DNA from: Anaeromyxobacter dehalogenans 2CP-1
GTDB lineage: Bacteria > Myxococcota > Myxococcia > Myxococcales > Anaeromyxobacteraceae
Length of the DNA: 64,000 nucleotides
NCBI RefSeq assembly: GCF_000022145.1
Contig: NC_011891.1
Location: 806,001-870,000, forward strand
Direction of reading: 5' to 3'
Shown here one piece after another: positions 41,129-56,887 of the stretch (position 1 is its first letter; each line of letters starts with the position of its first letter). Under the pieces are notes generated by a model. That model was not told the DNA's origin, did no database searches, and worked only from the letters and a program-made list of their open reading frames with translations. A program made the position numbers and the translations under genes.

Positions 41129-43024
41129 ATCCCCGACGCGGTCATCGACCAGATCCGCGAGCGCGTCGACGTGGTGGCCGTGATCGGCCGCCACATGGAG
41201 CTGAAGCGATCGGGCAGGACGTGGAAGGGCAACTGCATCTTCCACGGGGAGCGGACGCCGAGCTTTCACGTCTACCCCGAGGACAAGCACTTCAAGTGCT
41301 ACGGCTGCGGGGCGTACGGCGACGTCTTCACGTTCCTGCAGCGGCTCGAGGGGAAGGAGTTTCCCGAGGTGGTCAGGGCGCTCGCGCAGGAGGTCGGCGT
41401 CGAGATCCCGGAGGCGGCCGAGGAGGACTCGGCCGAGGCGAGGGCGAAGCGCAAGGAGCGCAACGAGGTCCTCGCCGCGAGCGACGCCGCCGCGCGCTAC
41501 TGGGCGGCGCGGCTCGCCAGCCGCTTCGGCGCGCCGGCGCGGGCGTACCTCGAGCGGCGCGGCGTCACCGAGGAGTCGGTCCGGCGCTTCCGGCTGGGGG
41601 TGGCGGCCGACGCGTGGAACGACCTCGCGCCGCGGCTGAAGGAGAAGGGCATCGGGGTCGCGGCGCTGCAGCGCGCCGGGCTGGTCATCGAGAGGGAGAG
41701 GGACGGCGGCGGCACGTACGACCGCTTCCGCAACCGCCTGATGTTTCCCATCGCCGGCATGGACGGGCAGGTCATCGGCTTCGGCGGGCGCGCGCTCGGC
41801 GAGGAGCAGGGCGCGAAGTACATCAACACGCCCGAGACCCCGCTCTACAAGAAGTCGAAGGTGCTCTACGGCCTCGACCTGGCCCGCGAGACCATCCGCA
41901 AGACGCGCAGCGCGGTCCTGGTCGAGGGCTACTTCGACGTGATCGGGCTGCACCAGGTGGGCGTGACCGGCGCGGTGGCGGTGTGCGGCACCGCCCTCAC
42001 CCCCGAGCACGTGGAGCTGCTCTCCCGCTGCGACTGCCGCGAGGTCGCCGTGCTGTTCGACGGCGACGTGGCCGGCCTGGCCGCGCCGGCCAAGGCCGCG
42101 CAGGCGCTGTTCCCGGCGGGCATGGCCGGCAAGGTGGCGGTGCTCCCGTCCGCCGCGGGCAAGAGCGATCCCGACGAGTACGCCCGCGCGAACGGGCGCG
42201 CCGGGGTCGACGCGCTGCTGGCGGCCGCCGTCCCCCTCTCGGAGTTCCTGGTGGACCGGGCGGTCGAGCGGGCGTGCGGCGACCGGCCGCGGGAGGCCGC
42301 GCTCGAGCGGAAGCTCGCCGCGGTTCGCGAGCTCGAGCCGTTCGTGCGGATGATGCCGGAGGGTCTCGCGCGTTCCGTCTTCGAGGACATGATCGCGCGC
42401 CGGCTCGACCTCGACCCGGGTGCGCTCAGGACCGAGCTGTCCGCCGAGCGGCGGCGGCCGGGCGTCCCGGCGCCCGCCCCGACGGGTCACCCGGAGCGGC
42501 CCTCGGGCGCCCCATCCCGCCCCGCCCCGTCCGCGGGGCCGGCGCGCGGTGGGCCGTCCGCCCACGCCAGGGTGCGGGTGCTGCTGCCCGGCCCGGCCGC
42601 GGACGCGCTGGCGCTGCTGGCCGCCTTCCCCGATCTGGGGCCGGTGGCGGAGGAGGAGCGCCTTCCGCAGCTCCTGCCGCCCGGGCCGCTGGCGGACCTG
42701 GCCCGCGACCTGGTGCGCGGGCCGGTCGCGCTCGACGACGCGCTGGCGCGGCTGTCCTCCGGCGCCGACGAGGCCACGGCCCGGCGGTTCCGCACGCTGG
42801 TGGGGCCCGGCCGGCCGAGGCCGGAGGAGGCGGAGCGCGAGCTCCGGAAGGCGGCGGTCAAGGCGACGCTGGAGCGCCTCGACCAGGAGTACGGGGAGGC
42901 GCTGCGGCGGGTCACCAAGGCCGGCAGCGCCGCGGCGGACGGGCTGGACGTGACCGCCCAGCGCCTCATCAACCAGCGCCGCGACCTGCAGAGACGCTTG
43001 CGTTCCCTGGAACGTCCCGGATGA
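41126..43024 (+). CDS. dnaG: DNA primase DnaG
   Basis: Synthesises RNA primers for DNA replication. With the CTG start it has 632 residues and begins (M)[19 protein letters not shown], aligning with family N-termini. The zinc-binding domain has CIFHGE...CYGCG (CHC2) near 40-65. The TOPRIM core has [14 protein letters not shown] and LFDGDVAG. A Pro/Ala-rich linker (about 430-480) precedes a C-terminal helicase-binding region. The stop overlaps an ATG at 43021. The GTG at 41171 is the alternative start. Confidence 0.95.
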   Translation: MIPDAVIDQIRERVDVVAVIGRHMELKRSGRTWKGNCIFHGERTPSFHVYPEDKHFKCYGCGAYGDVFTFLQRLEGKEFPEVVRALAQEVGVEIPEAAEEDSAEARAKRKERNEVLAASDAAARYWAARLASRFGAPARAYLERRGVTEESVRRFRLGVAADAWNDLAPRLKEKGIGVAALQRAGLVIERERDGGGTYDRFRNRLMFPIAGMDGQVIGFGGRALGEEQGAKYINTPETPLYKKSKVLYGLDLARETIRKTRSAVLVEGYFDVIGLHQVGVTGAVAVCGTALTPEHVELLSRCDCREVAVLFDGDVAGLAAPAKAAQALFPAGMAGKVAVLPSAAGKSDPDEYARANGRAGVDALLAAAVPLSEFLVDRAVERACGDRPREAALERKLAAVRELEPFVRMMPEGLARSVFEDMIARRLDLDPGALRTELSAERRRPGVPAPAPTGHPERPSGAPSRPAPSAGPARGGPSAHARVRVLLPGPAADALALLAAFPDLGPVAEEERLPQLLPPGPLADLARDLVRGPVALDDALARLSSGADEATARRFRTLVGPGRPRPEEAERELRKAAVKATLERLDQEYGEALRRVTKAGSAAADGLDVTAQRLINQRRDLQRRLRSLERPG

Positions 43025-43055
43025 AAGGCAAGCTCCGAAGCATTCTGGATACATT

Positions 43056-43073
43056 GGCCGGGCTCACCCGGCC
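43056..43073 (+). other. Perfect hairpin in the dnaG-rpoD junction
   Basis: GGCCGGG-CTCA-CCCGGCC, a 7-bp stem with a 4-base loop, 32 bases after the dnaG stop and 59 before the chosen rpoD start. No U-run follows, so it is not a plain terminator. In E. coli the same junction contains an RNA processing site that separates dnaG and rpoD messages. A similar role here is an inference. Confidence 0.5.
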
Positions 43074-43131
43074 GAAAAACGTTACGAAAGAGCACCACCG
43101 GGCCGCCGAGCCGTCGAAGGAGCCGAAGCCG

Positions 43132-45429
<2,298 letters not shown>

Positions 45430-45454
45430 TCGACCCCGTCTCGGGCGACGCGAA

Positions 45455-45460
45455 TATGAT
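45455..45460 (+). promoter_or_regulatory. -10 element upstream of the tRNA
   Basis: TATGAT, 22 bases before the first tRNA base and 25 after the rpoD stop, in the only AT-rich patch of the spacer. No good -35 at 16-18 bases is visible. It would let the tRNA be transcribed apart from rpoD. Confidence 0.45.
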
Positions 45461-45482
45461 AGAGGGTGCCTGCCGGGGCCTC

Positions 45483-45555
45483 GGGCCCATAGCTCAACGG
45501 TCAGAGCGCTCGGCTCATAACCGATGCGATCCAGGTTCGAATCCTGGTGGGCCCA
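45483..45555 (+). tRNA. tRNA with CAT anticodon (Met elongator or Ile2)
   Basis: A 73-base cloverleaf: acceptor GGGCCCA/TGGGCCC, D arm GCTC/GAGC, anticodon stem with loop CTCATAA (anticodon CAT at 45516-45518), T arm CCAGG-TTCGAAT-CCTGG, discriminator A. The outermost anticodon-stem pair is C27-U43, a mismatch. CCA is not encoded. Elongator Met and lysidine-modified Ile2 both have CAT and cannot be separated by eye. Confidence 0.93.
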
Positions 45556-45591
45556 CTCGTCGCAACCAGCAGGGAGAACGGGAGAACGGCA

Positions 45592-46335
45592 TTGTCGTCG
45601 CTGCGTGAGAAGCTGAAGACGCTGGAGGAGTTGCAGCAGATCGACCTCGACTCGAACGAGGTCAGGGCTGAGCTGGAGACCCTCCCGGCGAAGCGCGCCG
45701 AGATCGACCAGCGGGTCGCCGAGGCCCGGAGGGCCTACGACGAGGAGAAGTCCCGCGTCGAGGGGAACGAGCGCGAGCGCCGGCAGCTCGAGTCGCTCCT
45801 CGCGATGGAGCGGGACAAGGTCAAGAAGTGGGAGGGCCGCCTGGGCGAGATCCGGACGCCCCGCGAGTACGCCGCGCTCTCCCGCGAGATCGACATCGCG
45901 AAGAAGACGAACGACGGCCAGTCCGAGCAGATCAAGGCGCTGGTCGCGAGCGCCGGCGAGCTCCAGAAGACGCTCGAGGGCAAGGCCGACGCGCTGGCCG
46001 AGCGCGAGGAGGCGAACGAGGCGGAGCTGAAGGGCCTCGAGGAGCGGCAGGCGGCCGCCCAGCAGCGCCTGGCCGAGCTCGACGCCCGGCGCGCCGAGGC
46101 GGTGAAGCGCGTGGACCCCGGGCTGCTCTCGAAGTACGAGAACATCAAGCGGCGCCGGGCCGGCGTGGCGGTCGCGCAGGTGATCGGCATGACCTGCGAC
46201 GGCTGCCACCGGCACATCCCGCCCCAGCTCGCCATCACCTTGCAGCGGGCGAACTCGATCGAGACCTGCCCGAACTGCCACCGCATCATCTACGCGGCCG
46301 AGGCGGTCAACCCGCCGGCGCCGCCGCCGGCCTAG
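45592..46335 (+). CDS. Coiled-coil protein with C4 zinc ribbon (DUF164-type)
   Basis: A 247-residue protein: residues 5-180 form a long antiparallel coiled coil, followed by a C-terminal zinc ribbon with CDGC and CPNC. This is the zf-RING_7/DUF164 family, often next to RNase H-like and Nif3-like genes; function unknown. Start is TTG at 45592, preceded by GGGAGAAC, and placed just after the tRNA. A GTG/ATG alternative at 45547 lies inside the tRNA and is rejected. Confidence 0.85.
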   Translation: MSSLREKLKTLEELQQIDLDSNEVRAELETLPAKRAEIDQRVAEARRAYDEEKSRVEGNERERRQLESLLAMERDKVKKWEGRLGEIRTPREYAALSREIDIAKKTNDGQSEQIKALVASAGELQKTLEGKADALAEREEANEAELKGLEERQAAAQQRLAELDARRAEAVKRVDPGLLSKYENIKRRRAGVAVAQVIGMTCDGCHRHIPPQLAITLQRANSIETCPNCHRIIYAAEAVNPPAPPPA

Positions 46336-46337
46336 CC

Positions 46338-47099
46338 GTGGCCAAGGCCGTCCTCGCGGAGCTGCTCCGCTTCATCGCCGCCAACGAGGAGCTCCCGCGG
46401 ACGCGCGCCCGGTACCCGGGCTACGACCGCGACGCGCTCGGGCGGCTGCTCGCCGCCGCCGCCGACCGGGTGGAGGAGGCCGAGAAGGCGCGCGAGCCGG
46501 CCCCGGGCGCGGGCTCGAAGGGCATCAAGGTCCGCAAGGTGTCCGACGTCGAGAAGGCGGCGCAGCGCGCGGCCGCCGAGCTCGACGAGGCGATGGACCT
46601 CTCCAAGGCGGAGCGCGACCGGCGCAAGAAGGAGCGCGCCGAGCGCGAGGCCGCCGAGCGCGCCGCCGCCGACGCCGCGGCCGCCGCCGAGGCGGCCCGG
46701 TGCACCCGCCTGTTCACCGACGGCGCGGCGCGCGGCAACCCCGGCCCGGCCGGCGCCGGCGCGGTCATCGTGAACGCCGACGGCCACATCGTGGCGAAGA
46801 TCGGCAAGTTCCTGGGCGACTCCACCAACAACGTCGCCGAGTACATGGGGCTCATCCTCGGGCTGAAGCGCGCCAAGGCCATGGGCATCAAGGAGCTCGA
46901 GGTGCTGTCCGACTCCGAGCTGATGGTGAAGCAGCTCGCCGGCGACTACGCGGTGAAGGCGGATCACCTCCGCCCGCTCCACGACGAGGCGCGCGCGCTC
47001 ATCGCCGGCTTCGACCGCATCCAGGTCCGGCACGTGCCGCGCGAGGAGAACACGCTCGCGGACGCGATGTCGAACCGCGCCATCGACGAGCGGCTGTAG
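46338..47099 (+). CDS. RNase HI family protein with helical N-terminal extension
   Basis: A 253-residue protein whose C-terminal 130 residues are an RNase H fold: FTDGAARGNPGPAGAGAVI (D128), NNVAEYMGLILGL (E168), LEVLSDSELMVKQL (D192) and ENTLADAMSN (D242), so the four catalytic acids are in place. The N-terminal 120 residues are charged and helical, with an [19 protein letters not shown] stretch. GTG at 46338 follows the previous stop by two bases. It probably removes RNA from RNA-DNA hybrids. It is of the stand-alone RnhA-like type, not classical RnhA. Confidence 0.87.
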   Translation: MAKAVLAELLRFIAANEELPRTRARYPGYDRDALGRLLAAAADRVEEAEKAREPAPGAGSKGIKVRKVSDVEKAAQRAAAELDEAMDLSKAERDRRKKERAEREAAERAAADAAAAAEAARCTRLFTDGAARGNPGPAGAGAVIVNADGHIVAKIGKFLGDSTNNVAEYMGLILGLKRAKAMGIKELEVLSDSELMVKQLAGDYAVKADHLRPLHDEARALIAGFDRIQVRHVPREENTLADAMSNRAIDERL

Positions 47100-47111
47100 C
47101 GTCGTCGACGC

Positions 47112-47134
47112 GGCGCCCGCCGCGCGCGGGCGCC
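47112..47134. terminator. Hairpin terminator after the RNase H gene
   Basis: Perfect 9-bp stem GGCGCCCGC/GCGGGCGCC with loop CGCGC, 12 bases after the stop codon. Followed by GCCCTCCGTTC, with little U-run. Confidence 0.5.
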
Positions 47135-47325
47135 GCCCTCCGTTCACCCACCGTTCACGTTCGCGCCCCGCGGCGCCGCCCGCGGCGCGCGGTCGCGCGC
47201 GCGCACCCCGTCGCGCCCGCGGCGCACCGGCTGCGCGAAACCCGCGCCGCGCCGGGGCGCGTCCGCAGCCCGTGCGCGCATCCCGTGCGCTGCGGCGAGA
47301 CGTCGACCGCAGCCTTCCATTTCAT

Positions 47326-47355
47326 TTGACGCATGTCAGGTGGATTGCGCATAAA
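47326..47355 (+). promoter_or_regulatory. Sigma-70-type promoter of the acetate transporter gene
   Basis: TTGACG, an 18-base spacer and CATAAA. A second, weaker pair TTCAAA-N18-TATGGG lies about 45 bases downstream. Between them is TTGCGCAA, a palindrome that could be an operator. Leader lengths would be about 70 or 25 bases to the ATG at 47432. Confidence 0.5.
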
Positions 47356-47431
47356 AGTGCGTCCGCCGTTCAAATCATTGCGCAACACGTGCTATGGGCT
47401 CCGGAACCCACCCGATCCCGGAGGCGACGGA

Positions 47432-48076
47432 ATGAAGGACGTGCAGACGGCGAAGGCGATCCCCCAGATCCCCAGCATCGATCTTGGCCAGGCGGCGGCG
47501 CTGGCGGAGACGGTCATCAAGGACACCACCGCGAACCCCGCGCCGCTGGGGCTGATGGGCTTCGGGCTCACCACCGTGCTGCTCAACCTGCACAACGCCG
47601 GCATCATCGGCATCGGCAGCATGATCCTGGCGATGGGCCTGTTCTACGGCGGCCTCGCCCAGATCATCGCCGGCGTGATGGAGTGGAAGAAGAAGAACAC
47701 GTTCGGCATGGTGGCGTTCACGTCGTACGGCTTCTTCTGGATCTCGCTGGTGGCGCTCATCGTCATGCCGCGCTTCGGGATCGCCGACGCCTCGGACAAG
47801 AACGCCATGGCCGCCTACCTGTTCATCTGGGGCCTGTTCTCGATCGTGCTCTTCATCGCGACGCTCAAGATGAACCGCACCATCATGCTGGTCTTCTTCG
47901 CGCTGGTGGTGCTGTTCATCCTGCTCGGCCTGGGCGACGCGACCGGCAACGCCACCATCACCCGCATCGCCGGGTACGAGGGCATCGCCTGCGGCCTGGG
48001 CGCCATCTACCTGGGCGCGGCGCAGATCCTGAACGAGGTCTACGGGCGGAAGGTGCTGCCCATCGGCGAGCTGTAG
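47432..48076 (+). CDS. satP: Acetate uptake transporter (SatP/YaaH, GPR1/FUN34 family)
   Basis: A 214-residue inner-membrane protein with six hydrophobic spans. The family signature [14 protein letters not shown] lies at about 35-48, just before the first span. Imports acetate and related short acids as anion/proton symport or channel. ATG at 47432 has GGAGG seven bases upstream. Lone gene with promoters in the AT-richer part of its leader and a hairpin terminator. It fits an acetate-using anaerobe. Confidence 0.92.
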   Translation: MKDVQTAKAIPQIPSIDLGQAAALAETVIKDTTANPAPLGLMGFGLTTVLLNLHNAGIIGIGSMILAMGLFYGGLAQIIAGVMEWKKKNTFGMVAFTSYGFFWISLVALIVMPRFGIADASDKNAMAAYLFIWGLFSIVLFIATLKMNRTIMLVFFALVVLFILLGLGDATGNATITRIAGYEGIACGLGAIYLGAAQILNEVYGRKVLPIGEL

Positions 48077-48104
48077 CCAGGGCCACGCCCCCGAGACGCG
48101 AGAA

Positions 48105-48132
48105 CGGCAGGTCCCGCGCGCGGGGCCTGCCG
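48105..48132. terminator. Bidirectional hairpin terminator
   Basis: CGGCAGG/CCTGCCG outer stem, then a G-T pair, then CCCG/CGGG around a small loop. Followed on the plus strand by TCTCTCGTTCC, partly U-rich. It lies between satP (plus) and def (minus). Confidence 0.65.
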
Positions 48133-48163
48133 TCTCTCGTTCCGGCGCGGGCCGCCGGACGCG

Positions 48164-48721
48164 CTACAGCGCCGACTCGTGCCGCGCCGCGGTCTTCACC
48201 TCGGCGGCGGGCTCGGCGGCGCGCTGCGCCTTCAGCTTCTTCATCCGCTTGCGGATGAGCTCGCGCTTGAGGCTGGAGAGGTGGTCCACGAACACGGTGC
48301 CGTTCAGGTGGTCGGTCTCGTGCTGCAGCGCCACCGCGAGCAGCCCCTCCGCCTCCAGCTCGAACGGCTTGCCGTGGTAGTCGAGCGCCCGCACCCACAC
48401 GCGCGCGAAGCGGTCCACGTCCTCGGCCTCGCCGGGGATCGACAGGCAGCCCTCGGTGTAGGTGAGCTCGCCCTCGCCGCGGACGATCTCCGGGTTCACC
48501 AGGTGGATGAGCGTCTGCCCCTCCTGGCGGGGGGACGTGTCGATCACGATGACGCGCTTCTTCACCGCGATCTGGGGGGCGGCGAGGCCGACGCCGTCCG
48601 CGGCGTACATGGTCTCGGCCATGTCGTCGAGGAGGCGGCGGATGCCGTCGTCCACCCGGTCCACGGGATGGGCGACTTCCTTCAGGATGGGGTCGGGCCA
48701 GATGACGATTTCACGAACCAT
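48164..48721 (-). CDS. def: Peptide deformylase
   Basis: Removes the N-formyl group from new proteins. The 185 residues hold the three motifs: GVGLAAPQI, EGCLSIP and QHETDHLNG (HExxH-type metal site). ATG at 48721 gives the usual MVREIVIWPDPILKEV; a start nine codons upstream is less likely. The C-terminal 20 residues are Ala/Lys-rich extra. fmt, a common neighbour, is not here. Confidence 0.97.
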   Translation of the reverse strand: MVREIVIWPDPILKEVAHPVDRVDDGIRRLLDDMAETMYAADGVGLAAPQIAVKKRVIVIDTSPRQEGQTLIHLVNPEIVRGEGELTYTEGCLSIPGEAEDVDRFARVWVRALDYHGKPFELEAEGLLAVALQHETDHLNGTVFVDHLSSLKRELIRKRMKKLKAQRAAEPAAEVKTAARHESAL

Positions 48722-48814
48722 TCGAGCACCTTCTACCGGATCCCACATCTAACGGGGAAGGGGCCGCCGCGCATCCCCGCGGAATCGGGCGCCCGGAGGC
48801 GCTCGCCCGGCCGA

Positions 48815-51703
<2,889 letters not shown>

Positions 51704-51768
51704 TTATGGATCGGGCTCGCCGGGCGACCAAGCCGCCGCCGCGCCGCCGGCGGGCGTGCGTGCCGGAC

Positions 51769-53979
<2,211 letters not shown>

Positions 53980-54051
53980 GCGCGGAGTCTAGCAGCCACT
54001 CCCCCCTCTCCGCCGTGCATCGGCTACACTCCCCCGCTCACGGAGGAACAC

Positions 54052-54705
54052 ATGGCCCGCATCGATCTGCGCATCGCCGTCGCGGTGATGGGCGTCCTCA
54101 CCGTCCTCGCCTGCTCCGACAAGAAGGAGGCGCCCGCGCCGGCGTATCCGAGCGCCCCCGCGCCCTCCGCCGTGCCGCCGGCGCCCGCGCCGGAGGTGAC
54201 GCCGCCCGCGCCCGCGCCCGCCGAGCAGCCCGCGCCGCAGGCCCAGCCTGCGCCCGCCCCGCGACCGGCGGAGCTGCCGGCCGCGCCGACCGTGACGCCG
54301 CCGCCGCGGCCCGCGCCGCGCCCGGCCGAGACCGCGAAGCCGTCCGACACCGCCAAGCCCGCGCCGGCCCCGGCGCCGTCCCCGGCGCCCGCGCCGGTGC
54401 AGGCCGCGCCCGCCCCCGCGCCGGCGCCCGCCCCCGCGGCGGCCGCGCACGCCAAGGTCGGCCCGCAGAAGTGCAAGATGTGCCACCGGGTGCAGTTCGA
54501 GTCGTGGTCCGCGTCACCGCACGCGCAGAAGGGGCTCGACTGCGAGGGCTGCCACGGGAACGGCGGCGACTACTGGACCGCGAGCGTGATGCGCGACCGG
54601 GCGAAGGCGGTGGCGGCCGGGCTGGTGCTCCCGGACCTCGCCTCGTGTCGCAAGTGCCACGCGACGGACGAGGCCCGCTTCGCCCGGGTCCACGCGCACA
54701 AGTAG
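54052..54705 (+). CDS. Triheme c-type cytochrome lipoprotein with Pro/Ala-rich stalk
   Basis: A 217-residue exported lipoprotein: signal peptide with VLAC (lipidation Cys21), a Pro/Ala-rich stalk of about 105 residues (28-133), then a compact heme domain with three CxxCH motifs: CKMCH (141), CEGCH (164) and CRKCH (199). Extra His residues (H157 and H214/H216) may be axial ligands. GGAGG lies six bases upstream of the ATG. Probably electron transfer at the cell envelope, as in the cytochrome c554 type. Partner and side of the outer membrane unknown. Confidence 0.88.
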   Translation: MARIDLRIAVAVMGVLTVLACSDKKEAPAPAYPSAPAPSAVPPAPAPEVTPPAPAPAEQPAPQAQPAPAPRPAELPAAPTVTPPPRPAPRPAETAKPSDTAKPAPAPAPSPAPAPVQAAPAPAPAPAPAAAAHAKVGPQKCKMCHRVQFESWSASPHAQKGLDCEGCHGNGGDYWTASVMRDRAKAVAAGLVLPDLASCRKCHATDEARFARVHAHK

Positions 54706-54818
54706 GACGGGCACTGCGTCCCCGCCCCGCCGGCAGAGCCGTCGGGGCCCCATCCCTGGCTCCGCGGGCCCGTGACCGCTCGCGCCTGCCTGCGCGGGCG
54801 CGCGAGCGGTCCCCGCGT

Positions 54819-54854
54819 GGAGGGGCTACACCCCTCCCCAGCCTGCGGCTGGGG
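54819..54854. terminator. Two tandem hairpins between convergent genes
   Basis: GGAGGGG-CTACA-CCCCTCC (54819-54837) and CCCCAGCC-TGC-GGCTGGGG (54836-54854), sharing two bases, lie just ahead of the convergent esterase stop. Both stems are perfect. They would terminate cytochrome transcription. Overlap means only one can form fully at a time. Confidence 0.55.
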
Positions 54855-54873
54855 CCCCTCCCTGCTCCCGCCG

Positions 54874-55515
54874 CTACCGTCCGGTCACCGGCCGCAGGAA
54901 CGCCCGCGCCTCCTCGAAGATGAGGTCGAGCGAGCCCGTCAGCTCGTGCCCGTCGTCCACCTCGACGAGGCGCGCGCCCGGCGTGCGCGCGACGAACGCG
55001 GCCACGTCCTCGAGCGGGATGGTCTCGTCGCGCCGGCCGGCGATGCAGAGCGTGGGCACCCGCACCTCGGGGAACGCCGGCCAGCCCTGGGCGTCCTCGA
55101 AGAACTGCCACCCGAGGCGCCGCCTCCGGCCGGAGGCGAAGTGGTCCACCTCGAGCCCCCGCGCGCGCCAGCCCTCGAGGTCGGCCGGCCCGAGGCGGCG
55201 CGACCAGCGCTCGAACAGCCGGAACGCCGGGGCCATCAGCACCAGCCGCTCGATGGACGGATCGCGCGAGGCCGCCACCGCCGCGAGGTAGCCGCCCAGC
55301 GAGCTGCCGATGATCGCGTGCGGCGGCGCCGCCTCGTCGAGCAGCCGCTCCGCGATCGCCAGCATGGAGGACGGCGAGGAGCGCTCGAAGCCGTCGTCAC
55401 CGGGGGTGAGATCCGGCGTCTCCAGGTGGACGCCCGCGTCCGCGAAGCGCGAGGCCAGCGCGCGGGCCTTGGTCGAGGAGGGCCCGGAGGCGAAGCCGTG
55501 CAGGTACAGGAGCAT
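54874..55515 (-). CDS. YqiA/YcfP-type alpha/beta-hydrolase (esterase)
   Basis: A 213-residue hydrolase of the YqiA family. Motifs: N-terminal YLHGFASGPSSTKA, nucleophile elbow GSSLGGY (Ser), later DETIP (Asp) and DDGHELTG (His). It is cytosolic, without a signal peptide. The natural ester substrate is unknown. It starts 34 bases downstream of the rarA stop on the same strand. Confidence 0.88.
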   Translation of the reverse strand: MLLYLHGFASGPSSTKARALASRFADAGVHLETPDLTPGDDGFERSSPSSMLAIAERLLDEAAPPHAIIGSSLGGYLAAVAASRDPSIERLVLMAPAFRLFERWSRRLGPADLEGWRARGLEVDHFASGRRRRLGWQFFEDAQGWPAFPEVRVPTLCIAGRRDETIPLEDVAAFVARTPGARLVEVDDGHELTGSLDLIFEEARAFLRPVTGR

Positions 55516-55549
55516 CGGGGCAGCCTAGCCGAGGACGGGCCGCGCCGCC

Positions 55550-56863
55550 CTACTTCCCGGCCTTCTCCCGCAGCGCCCGGAGCCGCTCGCCCAGCGCCTT
55601 CTCCAGGCCATTCTCGGAGAGCTGGACCACCTGCTCGCCACGGAGCGCGTCGGGCAGGTACTCCTCGGCCACGTAGTGGCCCTCGAAGTTGTGCGGGTAT
55701 CGGTAGCCGCCGCCGTAGCCGAGCCCCTCCATCAGCTTGGTGGGCGCGTTGCGGAGCTTGAGCGGCACCGGCAGCGGCCCGCGCTCGCGCACCAGGCGCC
55801 GCGCGTTGCCGTAGGCGGCGATGGCGGTGTTCGACTTGGGCGCGAGCGCCAGGTAGATGGCGGCCTGGCTCATGGGCAGCACGCCCTCCGGCAGCCCCAC
55901 CAGCTCGACCGCCTGCAGCGCCGACACCGCCACCTGCAGCGCCTGCGGGTCGGCGTTGCCCACGTCCTCGGACGCGAAGATCACCATCCGCCGGAGCACG
56001 AAGCGCGGGTCCTCGCCCGCCTCCAGCATCCGGACCATGTAGTAGACGGCGGCGTCCGGGTCCGAGCCACGGAGCGACTTGATGAACGCGGAGACGACGT
56101 TGTAGTGCTCCTCGCCCTGCTTGTCGTAGTTGACGGTGCGTGCCTGCAGCGCCTCTTCCGCGTCGGCCTTCTCCACCGCGGGGCGGCCGGCGAGCCGCAC
56201 CGCCGCGGCCGACACCTCGAGCGCGTTCAGCGCCTTGCGCGCGTCGCCGTAGCTGAGGCGGGCGATGGTGTCGCGGGCCTCGGGCGTGAGCGCGACCGCG
56301 CCCGCCAGCCCCTCCGGCGCCGCCACGGCGCGATCGAGCAGCGCCGCCACCTCGTCCTCGGTGAGCGCCCGCAGCGTCGCGACGCGGCAGCGCGACAGGA
56401 GCGCGGCGTTCACCTCGAACGACGGGTTCTCGGTGGTGGCGCCGATGAGCGTGATGGTCCCGTCCTCCACGTGCGGCAGGAACGCGTCCTGCTGCGCGCG
56501 GGTGAAGCGGTGGATCTCGTCGACGAACAGGATGGTGCGCTTGCGGTGCATGCGGCGCCGGTCGCGCGCCGCGGCCACGATCTCGCGAATCTCCTTCACC
56601 CCGCCCAGCACCGCGCTGAACGGCACGAAGTCCGCGCCGGTGCGCTGCGCCACGATGCGCGCCAGCGTGGTCTTCCCGGTGCCCGGCGGGCCCCACAGGA
56701 TGAGCGACGGCACCTGGTCCGCCTCGATCGAGCGCCGCAGCGCGGTGCCGGGGCCCAGGACGTGCTCCTGGCCGGCGAAATCCTCCAGGCGGCGGGGGCG
56801 CATCCGCTCGGCGAGCGGCTTGCCGCTCGGGTCGTCCGCGACGGCGCGATCGAAGAGGTCCAT
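55550..56863 (-). CDS. rarA: Replication-associated recombination protein RarA (MgsA)
   Basis: AAA+ ATPase acting at stalled forks, related to clamp loaders. The 437 residues show MRPRRLEDFAGQEHVLG, Walker A GPPGTGKTT, Walker B (ILFVDEIHRF), sensor 1 (GATTENPSFEV), and the C-terminal MgsA tetramerisation region (RGSDPDAAVYYMVRML, FASEDVGNADP). The ATG at 56863 is nine bases from the divergent promoter's palindrome. No ribosome site precedes it, consistent with a leaderless message. Confidence 0.95.
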   Translation of the reverse strand: MDLFDRAVADDPSGKPLAERMRPRRLEDFAGQEHVLGPGTALRRSIEADQVPSLILWGPPGTGKTTLARIVAQRTGADFVPFSAVLGGVKEIREIVAAARDRRRMHRKRTILFVDEIHRFTRAQQDAFLPHVEDGTITLIGATTENPSFEVNAALLSRCRVATLRALTEDEVAALLDRAVAAPEGLAGAVALTPEARDTIARLSYGDARKALNALEVSAAAVRLAGRPAVEKADAEEALQARTVNYDKQGEEHYNVVSAFIKSLRGSDPDAAVYYMVRMLEAGEDPRFVLRRMVIFASEDVGNADPQALQVAVSALQAVELVGLPEGVLPMSQAAIYLALAPKSNTAIAAYGNARRLVRERGPLPVPLKLRNAPTKLMEGLGYGGGYRYPHNFEGHYVAEEYLPDALRGEQVVQLSENGLEKALGERLRALREKAGK

Positions 56864-56871
56864 GAAACCGC

Positions 56872-56880
56872 TTATATAAT
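56872..56880. promoter_or_regulatory. Shared divergent promoter -10 of rarA and nadK
   Basis: TTATATAA, an 8-base perfect palindrome in DNA that is otherwise nearly all G/C, extended to TATAAT on the plus strand (56875-56880) and TATAAG on the minus strand. Starts seven to eight bases downstream of each -10 would fall on or just before the ATG of nadK (56888) and of rarA (56863). No clear -35 hexamer is visible on either side. Confidence 0.6.
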
Positions 56881-56887
56881 GCTCCGC

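Larger units (their letters stand above)
47100..47431. other. Intergenic region, 332 bases: hairpin, very CG-rich block and promoters
   Basis: The region starts with a hairpin (47112-47134), then about 150 bases of almost pure C/G including alternating CG runs, then from about 47310 an abruptly AT-richer part holding promoter-like sequences for the acetate transporter. No coding frame with convincing composition is visible on either strand. Confidence 0.7.

Noticed and set aside
41171-43024. dnaG starting at GTG 41171
   Set aside because: No ribosome site, and it would delete the conserved first helix that is in frame and preceded by GGAGG.
45547-46335. Zinc-ribbon gene starting at 45547
   Set aside because: This start lies inside the tRNA; the TTG at 45592 has a ribosome site.
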